Assembly (NCBI RefSeq): GCF_009184425.1 | Contig: NZ_WELG01000001.1 | Span: 847,033-911,032 of the forward strand | Direction: 5' to 3' | DNA length: 64,000 nucleotides | Source: Flagellimonas olearia | GTDB taxonomy: Bacteria; Bacteroidota; Bacteroidia; Flavobacteriales; Flavobacteriaceae | Shown here: one piece after another, positions 44,979 through 52,985 of the stretch | How positions within the stretch are numbered: the stretch's first letter is position 1 | Layout of the letters: each line of letters opens with the position of its first letter | Made by a program: the position numbers and the translations under genes | The notes under the pieces: model-generated | Told to the model about the DNA's origin: nothing | Databases searched by the model: none | Seen by the model: only the letters and a program-made list of their open reading frames with translations

Positions 44979-44986
44979 TAATTTTG
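44979..44986 (+). promoter_or_regulatory. -7 element of the PhnP-like hydrolase gene
   Basis: TAATTTTG at 44979-44986. The start would be near 44993, which makes the ATG at 45005 more likely than the one at 44993 (which would be leaderless). Confidence 0.5.
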
Positions 44987-45004
44987 ATTTTAATGGACGA
45001 TGTG

Positions 45005-45769
45005 ATGACCATCACCTTTTTGGGCACCGGAACCTCACAGGGAATACCTGTCATTGGCAGTAACCACCCCGTGTGCCTAAGCCAGGACCCCAAGGACAAG
45101 CGATTACGGGTATCGGTCTTGGTTTCTTGGAAGGATTACCATTATGTAATAGACTGTGGCCCCGATTTTAGGCAGCAAATGTTGACCAATCCCATAGATC
45201 GTTTGGATGGTATTTTTTTTACTCATGAGCACGCGGACCATACCGCCGGTATAGACGATATCCGTCCTTTTTTCTTCCGGCAAGGCGATATCCCCATCTA
45301 TGCCCATGAACGGGTCATTGCTTCTTTGAAAAGACGTTTCGACTACATTTTTGCCGATGAAGACCGATATCCCGGTGCTCCCGCGGTCCAAGTGATCCAA
45401 GTATACAAGGATACCCCCATTCAATTGGAAGACATGGATGTCATTCCTATAGAAGCCTATCATAACCGACTGCAGGTTTTTGGCTATCGTTTTAAAGATT
45501 TTGTATACCTGACTGATGTAAAGCGGGTGGATGCCCATGAAATGGCCAAGATGAAAGGGGTCAAGGTTTTGGTGGTCAATGCCTTGCGGGAAGAGCCCCA
45601 TCATTCCCATTTCAACTTGGAGGAAGCCTTGGCCTTTGCCGAAGAAGTGGGAGCCGAAAAAACCTATTTGACCCATATTAGCCATATGTTGGGATTTCAT
45701 GGGGAAGTGGAGAAAAAACTTCCCAAGAACGTACATTTGGCCTATGATAATTTGAAATTGAAGATCTAA
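45005..45769 (+). CDS. MBL-fold metallo-hydrolase, PhnP-like
   Basis: 254 residues from the ATG at 45005 (MTITFLGTGTSQGIPVIGSN); an ATG at 44993 adds four residues. The dinuclear metal motif HEHADH is at residues 74-79 (His74, His76, Asp78, His79), and further ligands are in YLTDVKRVD and HISHMLGFH. The N-terminal GTGTSQGIP is typical of PhnP/RNase Z-like phosphodiesterases. PhnP hydrolyses cyclic phosphates in phosphonate use, but no phn genes are here and the substrate is open. The next gene starts 3 bases after its stop. Confidence 0.87.
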   Translation: MTITFLGTGTSQGIPVIGSNHPVCLSQDPKDKRLRVSVLVSWKDYHYVIDCGPDFRQQMLTNPIDRLDGIFFTHEHADHTAGIDDIRPFFFRQGDIPIYAHERVIASLKRRFDYIFADEDRYPGAPAVQVIQVYKDTPIQLEDMDVIPIEAYHNRLQVFGYRFKDFVYLTDVKRVDAHEMAKMKGVKVLVVNALREEPHHSHFNLEEALAFAEEVGAEKTYLTHISHMLGFHGEVEKKLPKNVHLAYDNLKLKI

Positions 45770-45772
45770 TCC

Positions 45773-46267
45773 ATGAAGAACAAGATTTTTTTGTACCTAT
45801 TTTTATTTGCAGCTCTTTTGGCCCTGTATCAATTTGTGAGTGCTAATAACCTACAAAAAGCCATGACTGCCGATGTGAACGAGTTGCAGACCAAGGTAGA
45901 GCAGCTTGAGGACTCCATTCAAAAAACCCAGCTGAAGTTATTGGACATGCAGTACTTTTCCTTGGAAAACAATGACGATGCCTTGGCCTATTACGACCAT
46001 CTCAATCTGGAACACCCTGCCCGCTACATCGAGGACAAGCTTTTGGAGACCAATGAAAAATCCGGAGACAATCCACTGATTCCTTATGCAGGGATGGAAA
46101 GTGATTTTAAAATCAATAAAATCAAGGTATTGAACCACAAATGGATCTTGGCCGATTTCTCGGATGGGAAATACTGGGGAGATCTCATCATCAAGTATGA
46201 ACTTAAGGACGACCTGAGCGTAGACTTTACCCTATTGGATCATTTGTTGTACACCCGTAGCAATTAA
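45773..46267 (+). CDS. Membrane-anchored small protein with coiled coil, unknown
   Basis: 164 residues. A transmembrane or signal-anchor segment spans about 5-24 (IFLYLFLFAALLALYQFVS), followed by a coiled coil (about 32-70) rich in Gln/Lys/Glu/Leu and a compact C-terminal domain (about 85-164: NKIKVLNHKWILADFSDGKYW). No named family is recognised. It starts 3 bases after the PhnP-like stop and its end overlaps the convergent esterase gene by four bases. Confidence 0.75.
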   Translation: MKNKIFLYLFLFAALLALYQFVSANNLQKAMTADVNELQTKVEQLEDSIQKTQLKLLDMQYFSLENNDDALAYYDHLNLEHPARYIEDKLLETNEKSGDNPLIPYAGMESDFKINKIKVLNHKWILADFSDGKYWGDLIIKYELKDDLSVDFTLLDHLLYTRSN

Positions 46268-46923
46268 AGGTGCTCCACCAACCACTTCCGGAAGGAATAA
46301 AAGTTTTGTTGTGAAACCCCATGCCCAATGGGGAACTCTTCGTAGGTAATGTCTATGGAAAGTTTCTTTAAGAAATCCGGGGTCCTTTGGGCCCATTCCA
46401 AGGGGATCACCTGGTCTACCTGTCCGTGGGAAGCATAGATGTGTAGATGGTTAAAGTCGTTGTTGGCATACCCCTGCTTTATTATTTTTTCATCGATATA
46501 ACCGCTTAGAGCGACTACATTTTTCACTTTCTCAGGATAGGATAGGGCCACGGCATAGCTCAGGATACTCCCTTGGCTAAATCCCAAAAGGGTAATGTTT
46601 TCTGGGTCGATATCATAGGCTTCAATCGCCTCATCGATGAACGCAACGATTTTTTCACGGGATTCCGAAGCTTGTTCCACATCGTTCCATTTGCCATGGG
46701 TCGCATCAAAATTGATGGCATACCAGGCATATCCAAAAGGATCTAAGTGGTAGGGTGCCCTTACCGAAATCACCAAAAGCTCTTCTGGGAGTTCAGAAGC
46801 AAAGGAAAAAAGATCTTCTTCATTGCTGCCATACCCATGGAACATAAAAATACCGAGCTTTTTACCAGATTCAACAGATGACGGGCGTATAAGATATTCC
46901 AGGGATAACGGGGTGGGGGACAT
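46264..46923 (-). CDS. Alpha/beta-hydrolase, phospholipase/carboxylesterase family
   Basis: 219 residues. The nucleophile elbow is GFSQGS with Ser116, the acid Asp170 (SHGQVDQVIPLEWA) and the histidine His201 (IGHGVSQQ). The order and short lids fit the phospholipase/carboxylesterase (acyl-protein-thioesterase-like) family: small cytosolic esterases with broad activity. No signal peptide is seen. It is the last gene of a minus-strand unit with three others, 9 bases behind the DUF4870-like gene, and overlaps the convergent plus-strand gene by 4 bases. Confidence 0.9.
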   Translation of the reverse strand: MSPTPLSLEYLIRPSSVESGKKLGIFMFHGYGSNEEDLFSFASELPEELLVISVRAPYHLDPFGYAWYAINFDATHGKWNDVEQASESREKIVAFIDEAIEAYDIDPENITLLGFSQGSILSYAVALSYPEKVKNVVALSGYIDEKIIKQGYANNDFNHLHIYASHGQVDQVIPLEWAQRTPDFLKKLSIDITYEEFPIGHGVSQQNFYSFRKWLVEHL

Positions 46924-46932
46924 GGTATTGTT

Positions 46933-47256
46933 TTAGGAAATAAAGGTAAACCATTTTTGAAAATGCTCCCCAAGAATAGGCAGGGGATTGCTCTTTCCTG
47001 ATGAGGCTTGGGTGATTCCGTATATGAGCCCCATAACATATAATCCATAAAGCGGCAGGGTCAGAAAAACAATCTGGCTGAAGGAAAGCACGATGGCCAT
47101 GGCGTGGAACACCAAATGCATGCCAAAGGCCTGTCTAATGTGAAAGCACGCAAACGTATTTCGCGGTTCCATGTTCCTACTCATGGCGATCAAAAAACCC
47201 ACCAAGGTGATGTAGGCTATTACTGCAGTGGTTTTACCAGATTTGGCTTCGTTCAA
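46933..47256 (-). CDS. Small multi-pass membrane protein, DUF4870-like
   Basis: 107 residues with three hydrophobic segments (about 10-28, 43-62 and 68-87). It has a short charged start (MNEAKSGKTTAVIAYITLVG) and FHIRQAFGMHLVFH in the middle. It resembles the DUF4870/Tic20-like membrane family, whose function is unknown. It is 4 bases downstream of the dihydroorotase-like stop on the same strand and 9 bases upstream of the esterase, so it belongs to the operon. Confidence 0.75.
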   Translation of the reverse strand: MNEAKSGKTTAVIAYITLVGFLIAMSRNMEPRNTFACFHIRQAFGMHLVFHAMAIVLSFSQIVFLTLPLYGLYVMGLIYGITQASSGKSNPLPILGEHFQKWFTFIS

Positions 47257-47260
47257 AATA

Positions 47261-48514
47261 TCAGATTAAAATATGACTGTTGTTGATAATACCATATACC
47301 TTACCCTTCAAAGGTACTCCCAAGAACATACTGTTTTTGGAGGTGGACAGAATATCTCCCACCCCAAAGGTATATTCCGTTTCTGGGTCGAACAAGGTAA
47401 GGCAAGCTTTTTGGCCTTCTCCCAAGGAAGGGGATTCTATCCCAAATCGCTCATGACCTTTGGTCAATAAAGCCACAGTTTCCTCCACACCAAATATGGG
47501 GTTAAGGGCTCCAAAAGCGGATTCCAGACCCAGGGTGCCGTCGGCGGCATTGTCAAATTCCACCCGTTTTTCCTCAACATCCATGGGAATGTGGTCCGTA
47601 GCGATATAATCAATCGTCCCATCCTTGAGTCCTTTGATCAACGCTTTGATTTCTTTTTGTGTCCTCAGGGGAGGGGATACCTTGTAGTTGGTATCAAAAT
47701 CTTTTAAACTTTCATCCGTGAAAACCAGATTATGAACCGCAACACTGCAGGTTACATCCAGTCCTTTTTTCTTGGCATTGGCAATCAATTTTACCGACTC
47801 TGCCGTGGAAATCGTTGGGATATGTAGTTTTCCTCCGGTATATTCCAAGATAAAGAGGTCCCGGGCAATCTGAAGTTCTTCGGCCAAAGCCGGAATGCCT
47901 TTCAGTCCCAAAGTGGTGGAAACTACTCCTTCATGGGCGACCCCTATCCCTTTAATGGAACCTTCTTGCGGGAAGGAAAAGACCAATCCGCCAAAATTCT
48001 GGGCGTATTGCAGCGCTATTTTCAGTAGATTGGGGTTACTGATCTGTTGTTTAAAATCGTAGTAGGCCACGGCTCCGGCATTTTTCATATCGAACAATTC
48101 GGCCAAATCGTTTCCTTCCGAGTTCTTGGTCAAAGTCCCCAAGGGATATAAGCTGGTAGCTTTTCCTTGTCCACGTTCCTTCAAAAAGACCACATCGGAA
48201 CTGGTGTCCGGTACGGGGCTGGTGCTGGAATACAATACAATATCGGTAAAACCGCTTTTGCCGGCCACATGAAGCCCATGGGAAATAGTTTCCCTTTCCT
48301 CATGGCCAGGCTCCCCAAAACTTACCCCTGTATCCAACCACCCCAAGGAGACATGAAGGTTTTTTAAATCGACCAATTTGGTGTTGGACGGTGGATCAAT
48401 GGATACGGCAATCTTTTCGATGATGCCTTTTTTTATAAGGATGTCGCGTTTTTTCAAGTGCAGTTCCCTGTTCTCGGGGCACACTATTTTTGCGGACTTC
48501 AGCAGAATGTTCAT
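47261..48514 (-). CDS. Dihydroorotase-like amidohydrolase with missing metal ligands
   Basis: 417 residues from the ATG at 48514 (MNILLKSAKIVCPENRELHL), whose ATGA overlaps the VWA gene by 4 bases; upstream codons are not needed. It is homologous to class I dihydroorotases (composite TIM-barrel with N- and C-terminal beta layers). The canonical metal motif D-x-H-x-H-x-R-E-P-G is here D61-T-G-V-S-F-G-E-P-G, so both histidines and the arginine are lost. TDHIPMDVEEKRVEFDN keeps the later Asp region. Such non-catalytic dihydroorotase homologues are known as partners of other pyrimidine enzymes. Whether this one is active is doubtful. Confidence 0.85.
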   Translation of the reverse strand: MNILLKSAKIVCPENRELHLKKRDILIKKGIIEKIAVSIDPPSNTKLVDLKNLHVSLGWLDTGVSFGEPGHEERETISHGLHVAGKSGFTDIVLYSSTSPVPDTSSDVVFLKERGQGKATSLYPLGTLTKNSEGNDLAELFDMKNAGAVAYYDFKQQISNPNLLKIALQYAQNFGGLVFSFPQEGSIKGIGVAHEGVVSTTLGLKGIPALAEELQIARDLFILEYTGGKLHIPTISTAESVKLIANAKKKGLDVTCSVAVHNLVFTDESLKDFDTNYKVSPPLRTQKEIKALIKGLKDGTIDYIATDHIPMDVEEKRVEFDNAADGTLGLESAFGALNPIFGVEETVALLTKGHERFGIESPSLGEGQKACLTLFDPETEYTFGVGDILSTSKNSMFLGVPLKGKVYGIINNSHILI

Positions 48515-50433
48515 GGAATGATTTTTTGGATGATTACCTCTACCAGTGCCAAAAGCAACGCTAAAATAACAAACCATTTCCAATAAGCGGCAATGTTGTT
48601 TTCAGCTTCCAAATAGGTAAAAAGCGAGTCAATGGATTCTTGGGTATGGGTCTGGTTCAAACTTTCCAAATCCAAATAGGCCAATTGGCTCTCGGATCTT
48701 GGATAATTAAAGCTTATGTTCTTTAAGGCCCGATCATTTTGGGTGATGGTGTAAATGCCATCGGTGGTAGGGTTCTGCTCAAAAACAAGTCTCACTTTAT
48801 TGGGGAGACTCTGTTGTAGTGGAATAAAGGTTTCATCCCCTTTGGATACGCTTAAAATGGCATCGTTGGTCAATTGGGTGGATATGTCAACCGATTCCGC
48901 TTGGCCCAAAGTATGTTGAATCTGGGGTAGTTTCAAGCTGGAAGTGGCCATGTTGTAAAACGTGGGAACGATCAATGGGGAGGCCGTAAAATTTGTGTTT
49001 TCCGGTTCCAAGGATGCGGTGAAGCAAAACCATCCATCACTTCCCAATAAAAATGGTTCATTGTTATCCAAAGACAGTATTCGTGGCAAATTGGAACGGA
49101 TTCTGAAATACTGCTCTACCTTCGGATACTGAAAATTGGCCACCTCCTTTTCAAACACGTTTTTGTATAAGGGATGGCCAAATGAAATGGCGGTGATGTT
49201 CACACTATTATCTACTTTTTCAAGAAATTGAATATTGGAAAGCTGGGAAAACAAGCTATTGTATGAAGTGAGATCACTATTTTCTGAAGGCGCCACCACC
49301 AAAGTACCTCCATCCTCTTTAAAAGAGGCAAGCACATTTTGCAAACTATTGGGAATGGTGTTCAAATTATCAAGAATAACCATATTCTGTCCTTCTAGGG
49401 TACTGTAGTCCAATTGGTCCAGAGGTACTTTGATCAGGTCAAAATCTTCTTGGGGAAATAAGCGTTCCAAATAGTCGCTATGGGAAGCGCTTATTGCCAA
49501 CACCTTTATTCTTTCCTTGGTGTTGATGTTAAAATAGAACTGGTTGTCGTAGCCCAAACCATTGTCTGTGATGATGATCCGCCCGTTGATCTCTTGTCCA
49601 CTGGGAATAGAGAACATCACTTCAGATGTATGGGTAGTGCCGAACTTCGCGGCAGATTTTGCGATTAAGGACGACCCATTGTAGAGCGAAATGGGCAAGT
49701 TTTGCCCATCGGAACCGCCGCTCAAGAGAATGTGGAGTCGGGTCTGATCTGAAAAATCTTCCTCAAGATATATGGAATCTATGGAAACATTGGTGCGGTC
49801 CCGTGGTCTGATCGGCACATAATAGGAATGGACGGTGGAATCCGATGGGATTTGTCCAGCCGCCATACGTTGCTGAAAATCGGAGATGACAATCAAATTT
49901 TTTATGGTGGCGTTGGAGTTGGAAAACAAGGTATTGGCCTTCAACTGGATATCTTCAAGGTTCAATTGCCTATCCGTATAAGGAAGTGACAATAGCTGGT
50001 TTTGAATATCCTTTACAGAAACATCCCTAAAAGTGTTTTCATTGGTGAACAAACTAAAAACAGTCCCTGCATCCATATTTTTGATAAGATCTTGAATGGC
50101 CTTTTCCATCAGCGAAAGACCATTGTTCTTGGCCTGCATACTAAAGGAATTGTCCAAATAAACCACAGTTTCCTTTTGCTGTAATGCCGTAACTGTGGAA
50201 GAAAATGGTTGGGCAAAGGCTATGATCAAGGCGGCCAATAAGAGTAATCGGGTAATAAGCAACAGCCATTTTTTTAGGGTATTGCTCTTCCGTGATTCAG
50301 AGACCACCTTTTGTAGCATAGCCACATTGGTAAAGGGTGTTTTTCTAAACCGTCTTAACTGAAATAAATGGATTAGAATGGGAATACTGAGGAGAAAAAG
50401 GGCCCAAAGGATTTCTGGATGTTTAAACTGCAT
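48511..50433 (-). CDS. BatA/VWA-type membrane protein
   Basis: 640 residues from the ATG at 50433 (MQFKHPEILWALFLLSIPILIHLFQLRRFRK), which gives the typical N-terminal BatA helix; an earlier start at 50484 is less likely. A second TM segment lies at about 55-75 and a VWA-like fold follows (about 90-280: VVYLDNSFSMQAKNNGLSL has the DxSxS metal-binding motif). After a long beta-rich periplasmic region there is a final TM helix (about 617-637). BatA-like proteins of Bacteroidota are of uncertain role. It is the first gene of the minus-strand unit ending with the esterase. Confidence 0.85.
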   Translation of the reverse strand: MQFKHPEILWALFLLSIPILIHLFQLRRFRKTPFTNVAMLQKVVSESRKSNTLKKWLLLITRLLLLAALIIAFAQPFSSTVTALQQKETVVYLDNSFSMQAKNNGLSLMEKAIQDLIKNMDAGTVFSLFTNENTFRDVSVKDIQNQLLSLPYTDRQLNLEDIQLKANTLFSNSNATIKNLIVISDFQQRMAAGQIPSDSTVHSYYVPIRPRDRTNVSIDSIYLEEDFSDQTRLHILLSGGSDGQNLPISLYNGSSLIAKSAAKFGTTHTSEVMFSIPSGQEINGRIIITDNGLGYDNQFYFNINTKERIKVLAISASHSDYLERLFPQEDFDLIKVPLDQLDYSTLEGQNMVILDNLNTIPNSLQNVLASFKEDGGTLVVAPSENSDLTSYNSLFSQLSNIQFLEKVDNSVNITAISFGHPLYKNVFEKEVANFQYPKVEQYFRIRSNLPRILSLDNNEPFLLGSDGWFCFTASLEPENTNFTASPLIVPTFYNMATSSLKLPQIQHTLGQAESVDISTQLTNDAILSVSKGDETFIPLQQSLPNKVRLVFEQNPTTDGIYTITQNDRALKNISFNYPRSESQLAYLDLESLNQTHTQESIDSLFTYLEAENNIAAYWKWFVILALLLALVEVIIQKIIP

Positions 50434-50533
50434 TCCCAACTTTGATTGGACAAATATAGGCATTAAAATAGTGCAGCCCCACAAATTTCACTGTTAAGGG
50501 AGTGGTAAATGTAAGTAGGGGAAGAACAGTAGC

Positions 50534-51541
50534 TCAGCAAAAGAAATAATAGTCCTCCATGGGAGTTAGGCCTACATGGGAAAAATATGCTGTGATTTCC
50601 CGTTGTGCTTCCTCGTTGGCTACGGTAACAATACTTTGGGGTTGTTCCAACGCTTTAAGCATCTTAAAATGGACCAATACTTTCCCATAGATTTTTTTTC
50701 CGATTTTTTTCGGGTTATCGCATAGCCAAGTAAAGTCAATATGCCGTTCCAAAAGGGTTTTGGCGATGGTTTTTCCCTTGAATCCGGCACCCCATATAAC
50801 CAATGGGCGGTTAGGTTGATAATCCAATTTTAGAAAATAATGGAGTTTGATGTCCAAAAAATAGTTTTGGGCATAGTGCTCATGGGTACGGGAGGTCCTG
50901 GTATCATAATCGCGCCATAAATGGAGTACTTCATGGCAAGGAATGATTTTCAAATCGTTTTCATAAAAGCGAAAAGTGAGGTCATAATCTTCAGGATATC
51001 GGTGTGGACGAAACGCACCGCTAGTCTCAAAATCCTCCCGATAGGCCATCCAACAAGGGGAGGGAATAACACACTCCTTATAGATTTCACTGTAATTGGA
51101 ACCCGTGGACGTCAATTGGTTCAGCCAAGCTTCATAGCGTTCATAGCCATTGCTGATACCACGTTCAGAGAAATAACGGACTTGCCCAACGGCCACATAA
51201 CCTTTTCCCGATTCCAAAAGAGATTGCACCATGACCTCCAAACGATGGGGTTTCATAATATCATCCGAATCCATTCGGGTTACAAAATCGCCAGTACTTT
51301 GGGCATAGGCGGTCTGCAAAGCCGGAATGATGCCTTTTCCTGAATTGTTGAACACCTTCACTCTGGAGTCTTTTTGTCCATAGGAATTCAAAAGACCGAG
51401 GCTATGGTCACTGGAATGGTCGTTTACGGCAAGGATTTCCCAATTGGGGTACGTCTGTTTCAGGATGGAATCCAGACATTCAGGAAGAAAATGTGCGGTA
51501 TCCTTAAAGGGTATAACAATGCTTACCTTGGGATTTTGCAT
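50534..51541 (-). CDS. Glycosyltransferase family 2
   Basis: 335 residues. The GT-A fold begins KVSIVIPFKDTAHFLPECLDS with the first nucleotide-binding region, continuing NWEILAVNDHSSD. The metal-binding DxD-like motif is RMDSDDIMKPHRLE (about 93-106). The C-terminal part (LVIWGAGFKGKTIAKTL) looks like a second Rossmann-like domain, giving a family-2 enzyme with an extra nucleotide-binding-like tail. It probably transfers a sugar onto a surface glycan. The 39-base gap to the upstream 150-aa gene suggests co-transcription. Confidence 0.9.
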   Translation of the reverse strand: MQNPKVSIVIPFKDTAHFLPECLDSILKQTYPNWEILAVNDHSSDHSLGLLNSYGQKDSRVKVFNNSGKGIIPALQTAYAQSTGDFVTRMDSDDIMKPHRLEVMVQSLLESGKGYVAVGQVRYFSERGISNGYERYEAWLNQLTSTGSNYSEIYKECVIPSPCWMAYREDFETSGAFRPHRYPEDYDLTFRFYENDLKIIPCHEVLHLWRDYDTRTSRTHEHYAQNYFLDIKLHYFLKLDYQPNRPLVIWGAGFKGKTIAKTLLERHIDFTWLCDNPKKIGKKIYGKVLVHFKMLKALEQPQSIVTVANEEAQREITAYFSHVGLTPMEDYYFFC

Positions 51542-51580
51542 ATTACAAAGAAACTAAATTCCAGAGGCAAATGCACGGCA

Positions 51581-52033
51581 TCAATCAAAAGGAAGCAAAT
51601 CTGGAGGAATATAATCCGTTTTTGCCTTTTCATGGGTCAGCACTTCAGGGGTGTAATGTTGCTCAAGCAATTCTTTGAAAGCAGTTTTCAATCGTGGAAA
51701 CGCATCCATAAAATCGAAAAAGTTGGTGGATTTTGATTTTTTGTTGAAATGATGTACCGCCTTCACGGCTGCAACGGTTATGGTAGCGTGAAATTTATCC
51801 CCATTGCCATATATAGCATCAAAATGAGCTATACCCGCGCAAGTCTTCTCCACAGCCTTCTCTTCCCCGTACTTTTGAAGATATACCCATGCCAATCGTA
51901 TATGGGCCTCATGGTTGAACAGTTTTGGGTGCAAACTGGCTTTTTCAAAAGCTTCCACAAATTCCTTATCACTGAGTTGGGAATGATGGGTATAATTTTT
52001 ACCATACCAAGGATTTGGGCGCGTGCAAGACAT
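51581..52033 (-). CDS. Protein of unknown function with His-rich helical region, 150 aa
   Basis: 150 residues, soluble, starting MSCTRPNPWYGKNYTHHSQL. The core (about 25-100) has HPKLFNHEAHIRLAWVYLQKYG and FHATITVAAVKAVHHF; the regularly spaced His residues suggest metal binding, or may simply be structural. The C-terminal part ends PEVLTHEKAKTDYIPPDLLPF. I do not recognise a family. It lies between the glycosyltransferase and the sterol-desaturase-family gene on the same strand. Confidence 0.7.
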   Translation of the reverse strand: MSCTRPNPWYGKNYTHHSQLSDKEFVEAFEKASLHPKLFNHEAHIRLAWVYLQKYGEEKAVEKTCAGIAHFDAIYGNGDKFHATITVAAVKAVHHFNKKSKSTNFFDFMDAFPRLKTAFKELLEQHYTPEVLTHEKAKTDYIPPDLLPFD

Positions 52034-52130
52034 ACTGTTTAATTTTAGATTGGGTAATTGAGGAAATGAAAAGTATCACCACAGGAAATCAACATGAGAT
52101 GCAATTGCCTGTGGCGATATATTCAGAAGG

Positions 52131-52904
52131 TTACGCTTTCTCTGAGACGTCCTTAAACGTCAGCATTTCCCAAATTCGTTTGGAGGCCCCATTGTAAAAG
52201 CCCGTTTCATGCTTATATCCTTTTGGATTGTTGAAGGTTCCAAAAATGATATCAAATAGGGAAATGTCTGAATAGTTATAGGCGTGTATCCCTTTAGCAT
52301 GATGAATGGTATGGGCTTCCGGCCTTTGTATGATATAGCCTATCCACGTTGGTGTGGTAATATTGGCATGCTGAAAGATGGCCAAAAAAGTAGTAATCAG
52401 AATGAACAGGGTTGCCGCTTCCGGGGTAAATCCTGCCACGACCACCAAGCATAGGCTTCCCAATAGGGTAAACCCAATCATGTCCATCGGGCTAAAATAA
52501 AAGGCACCATAACTATCCATGCGTTCTGCACTGTGATGCATCTGATGGAAAATCTTCCATAAGGTATCATTCTTGTGCATGGCATAGTGCCAAATGTACA
52601 GTCCAAATTCATAGATCATGACCGCAACAAACGCTCCCCAACCGGCCCCCAAAGCGGTAAGGTCAAATAGTTGGTAATCCACCAAATAGGTATCCCATAC
52701 CAAGGGGAAATAGGTGGATAAGTAAAAAAATACGCCGAAGGATGCCAGTCCCCGCAGTTTCCAATTCTTTACTTTGGGCAGTTCCCTGGCTGGAAATAGG
52801 GCTTCCCAAAGCATCAATACGCCGTACATGCCCAATACAATCAAGGAAATTGGGTCGATGAGCACTTCCCATGGATTGGGTAAACTTTTAATGATTTCAA
52901 ACAT
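52131..52904 (-). CDS. Sterol desaturase/fatty acid hydroxylase family membrane protein
   Basis: 257 residues from the ATG at 52904 (MFEIIKSLPNPWEVLIDPIS); a start at 52943 adds 13 residues. Several TM helices are present. The di-iron His boxes are visible: HYAMH at 106-110, HQMHH at 120-124, and HTIHHAKGIH at 198-207 (with a further His near 179). This is the classic pattern of membrane-bound di-iron hydroxylases/desaturases (FA_hydroxylase superfamily). It may hydroxylate a lipid; sterols are not expected in a Bacteroidota. A role in hydroxylated sphingo- or sulfonolipids fits the pair at 15367-17792 but is only a possibility. Confidence 0.87.
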   Translation of the reverse strand: MFEIIKSLPNPWEVLIDPISLIVLGMYGVLMLWEALFPARELPKVKNWKLRGLASFGVFFYLSTYFPLVWDTYLVDYQLFDLTALGAGWGAFVAVMIYEFGLYIWHYAMHKNDTLWKIFHQMHHSAERMDSYGAFYFSPMDMIGFTLLGSLCLVVVAGFTPEAATLFILITTFLAIFQHANITTPTWIGYIIQRPEAHTIHHAKGIHAYNYSDISLFDIIFGTFNNPKGYKHETGFYNGASKRIWEMLTFKDVSEKA

Positions 52905-52985
52905 CTTGTCTAGTTTTAATGTGTTGTTCACCCTAATAGGCAAAAGTTTCCGCCTTACATTGTAAGGAAAGTGTCGTAAGGGCCA

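Noticed and set aside
44917-45099. 61-codon N-terminal extension of the 494-aa protein
   Set aside because: It overlaps the divergent PhnP-like gene; the -7 element at 44944-44937 fits the ATG at 44916.
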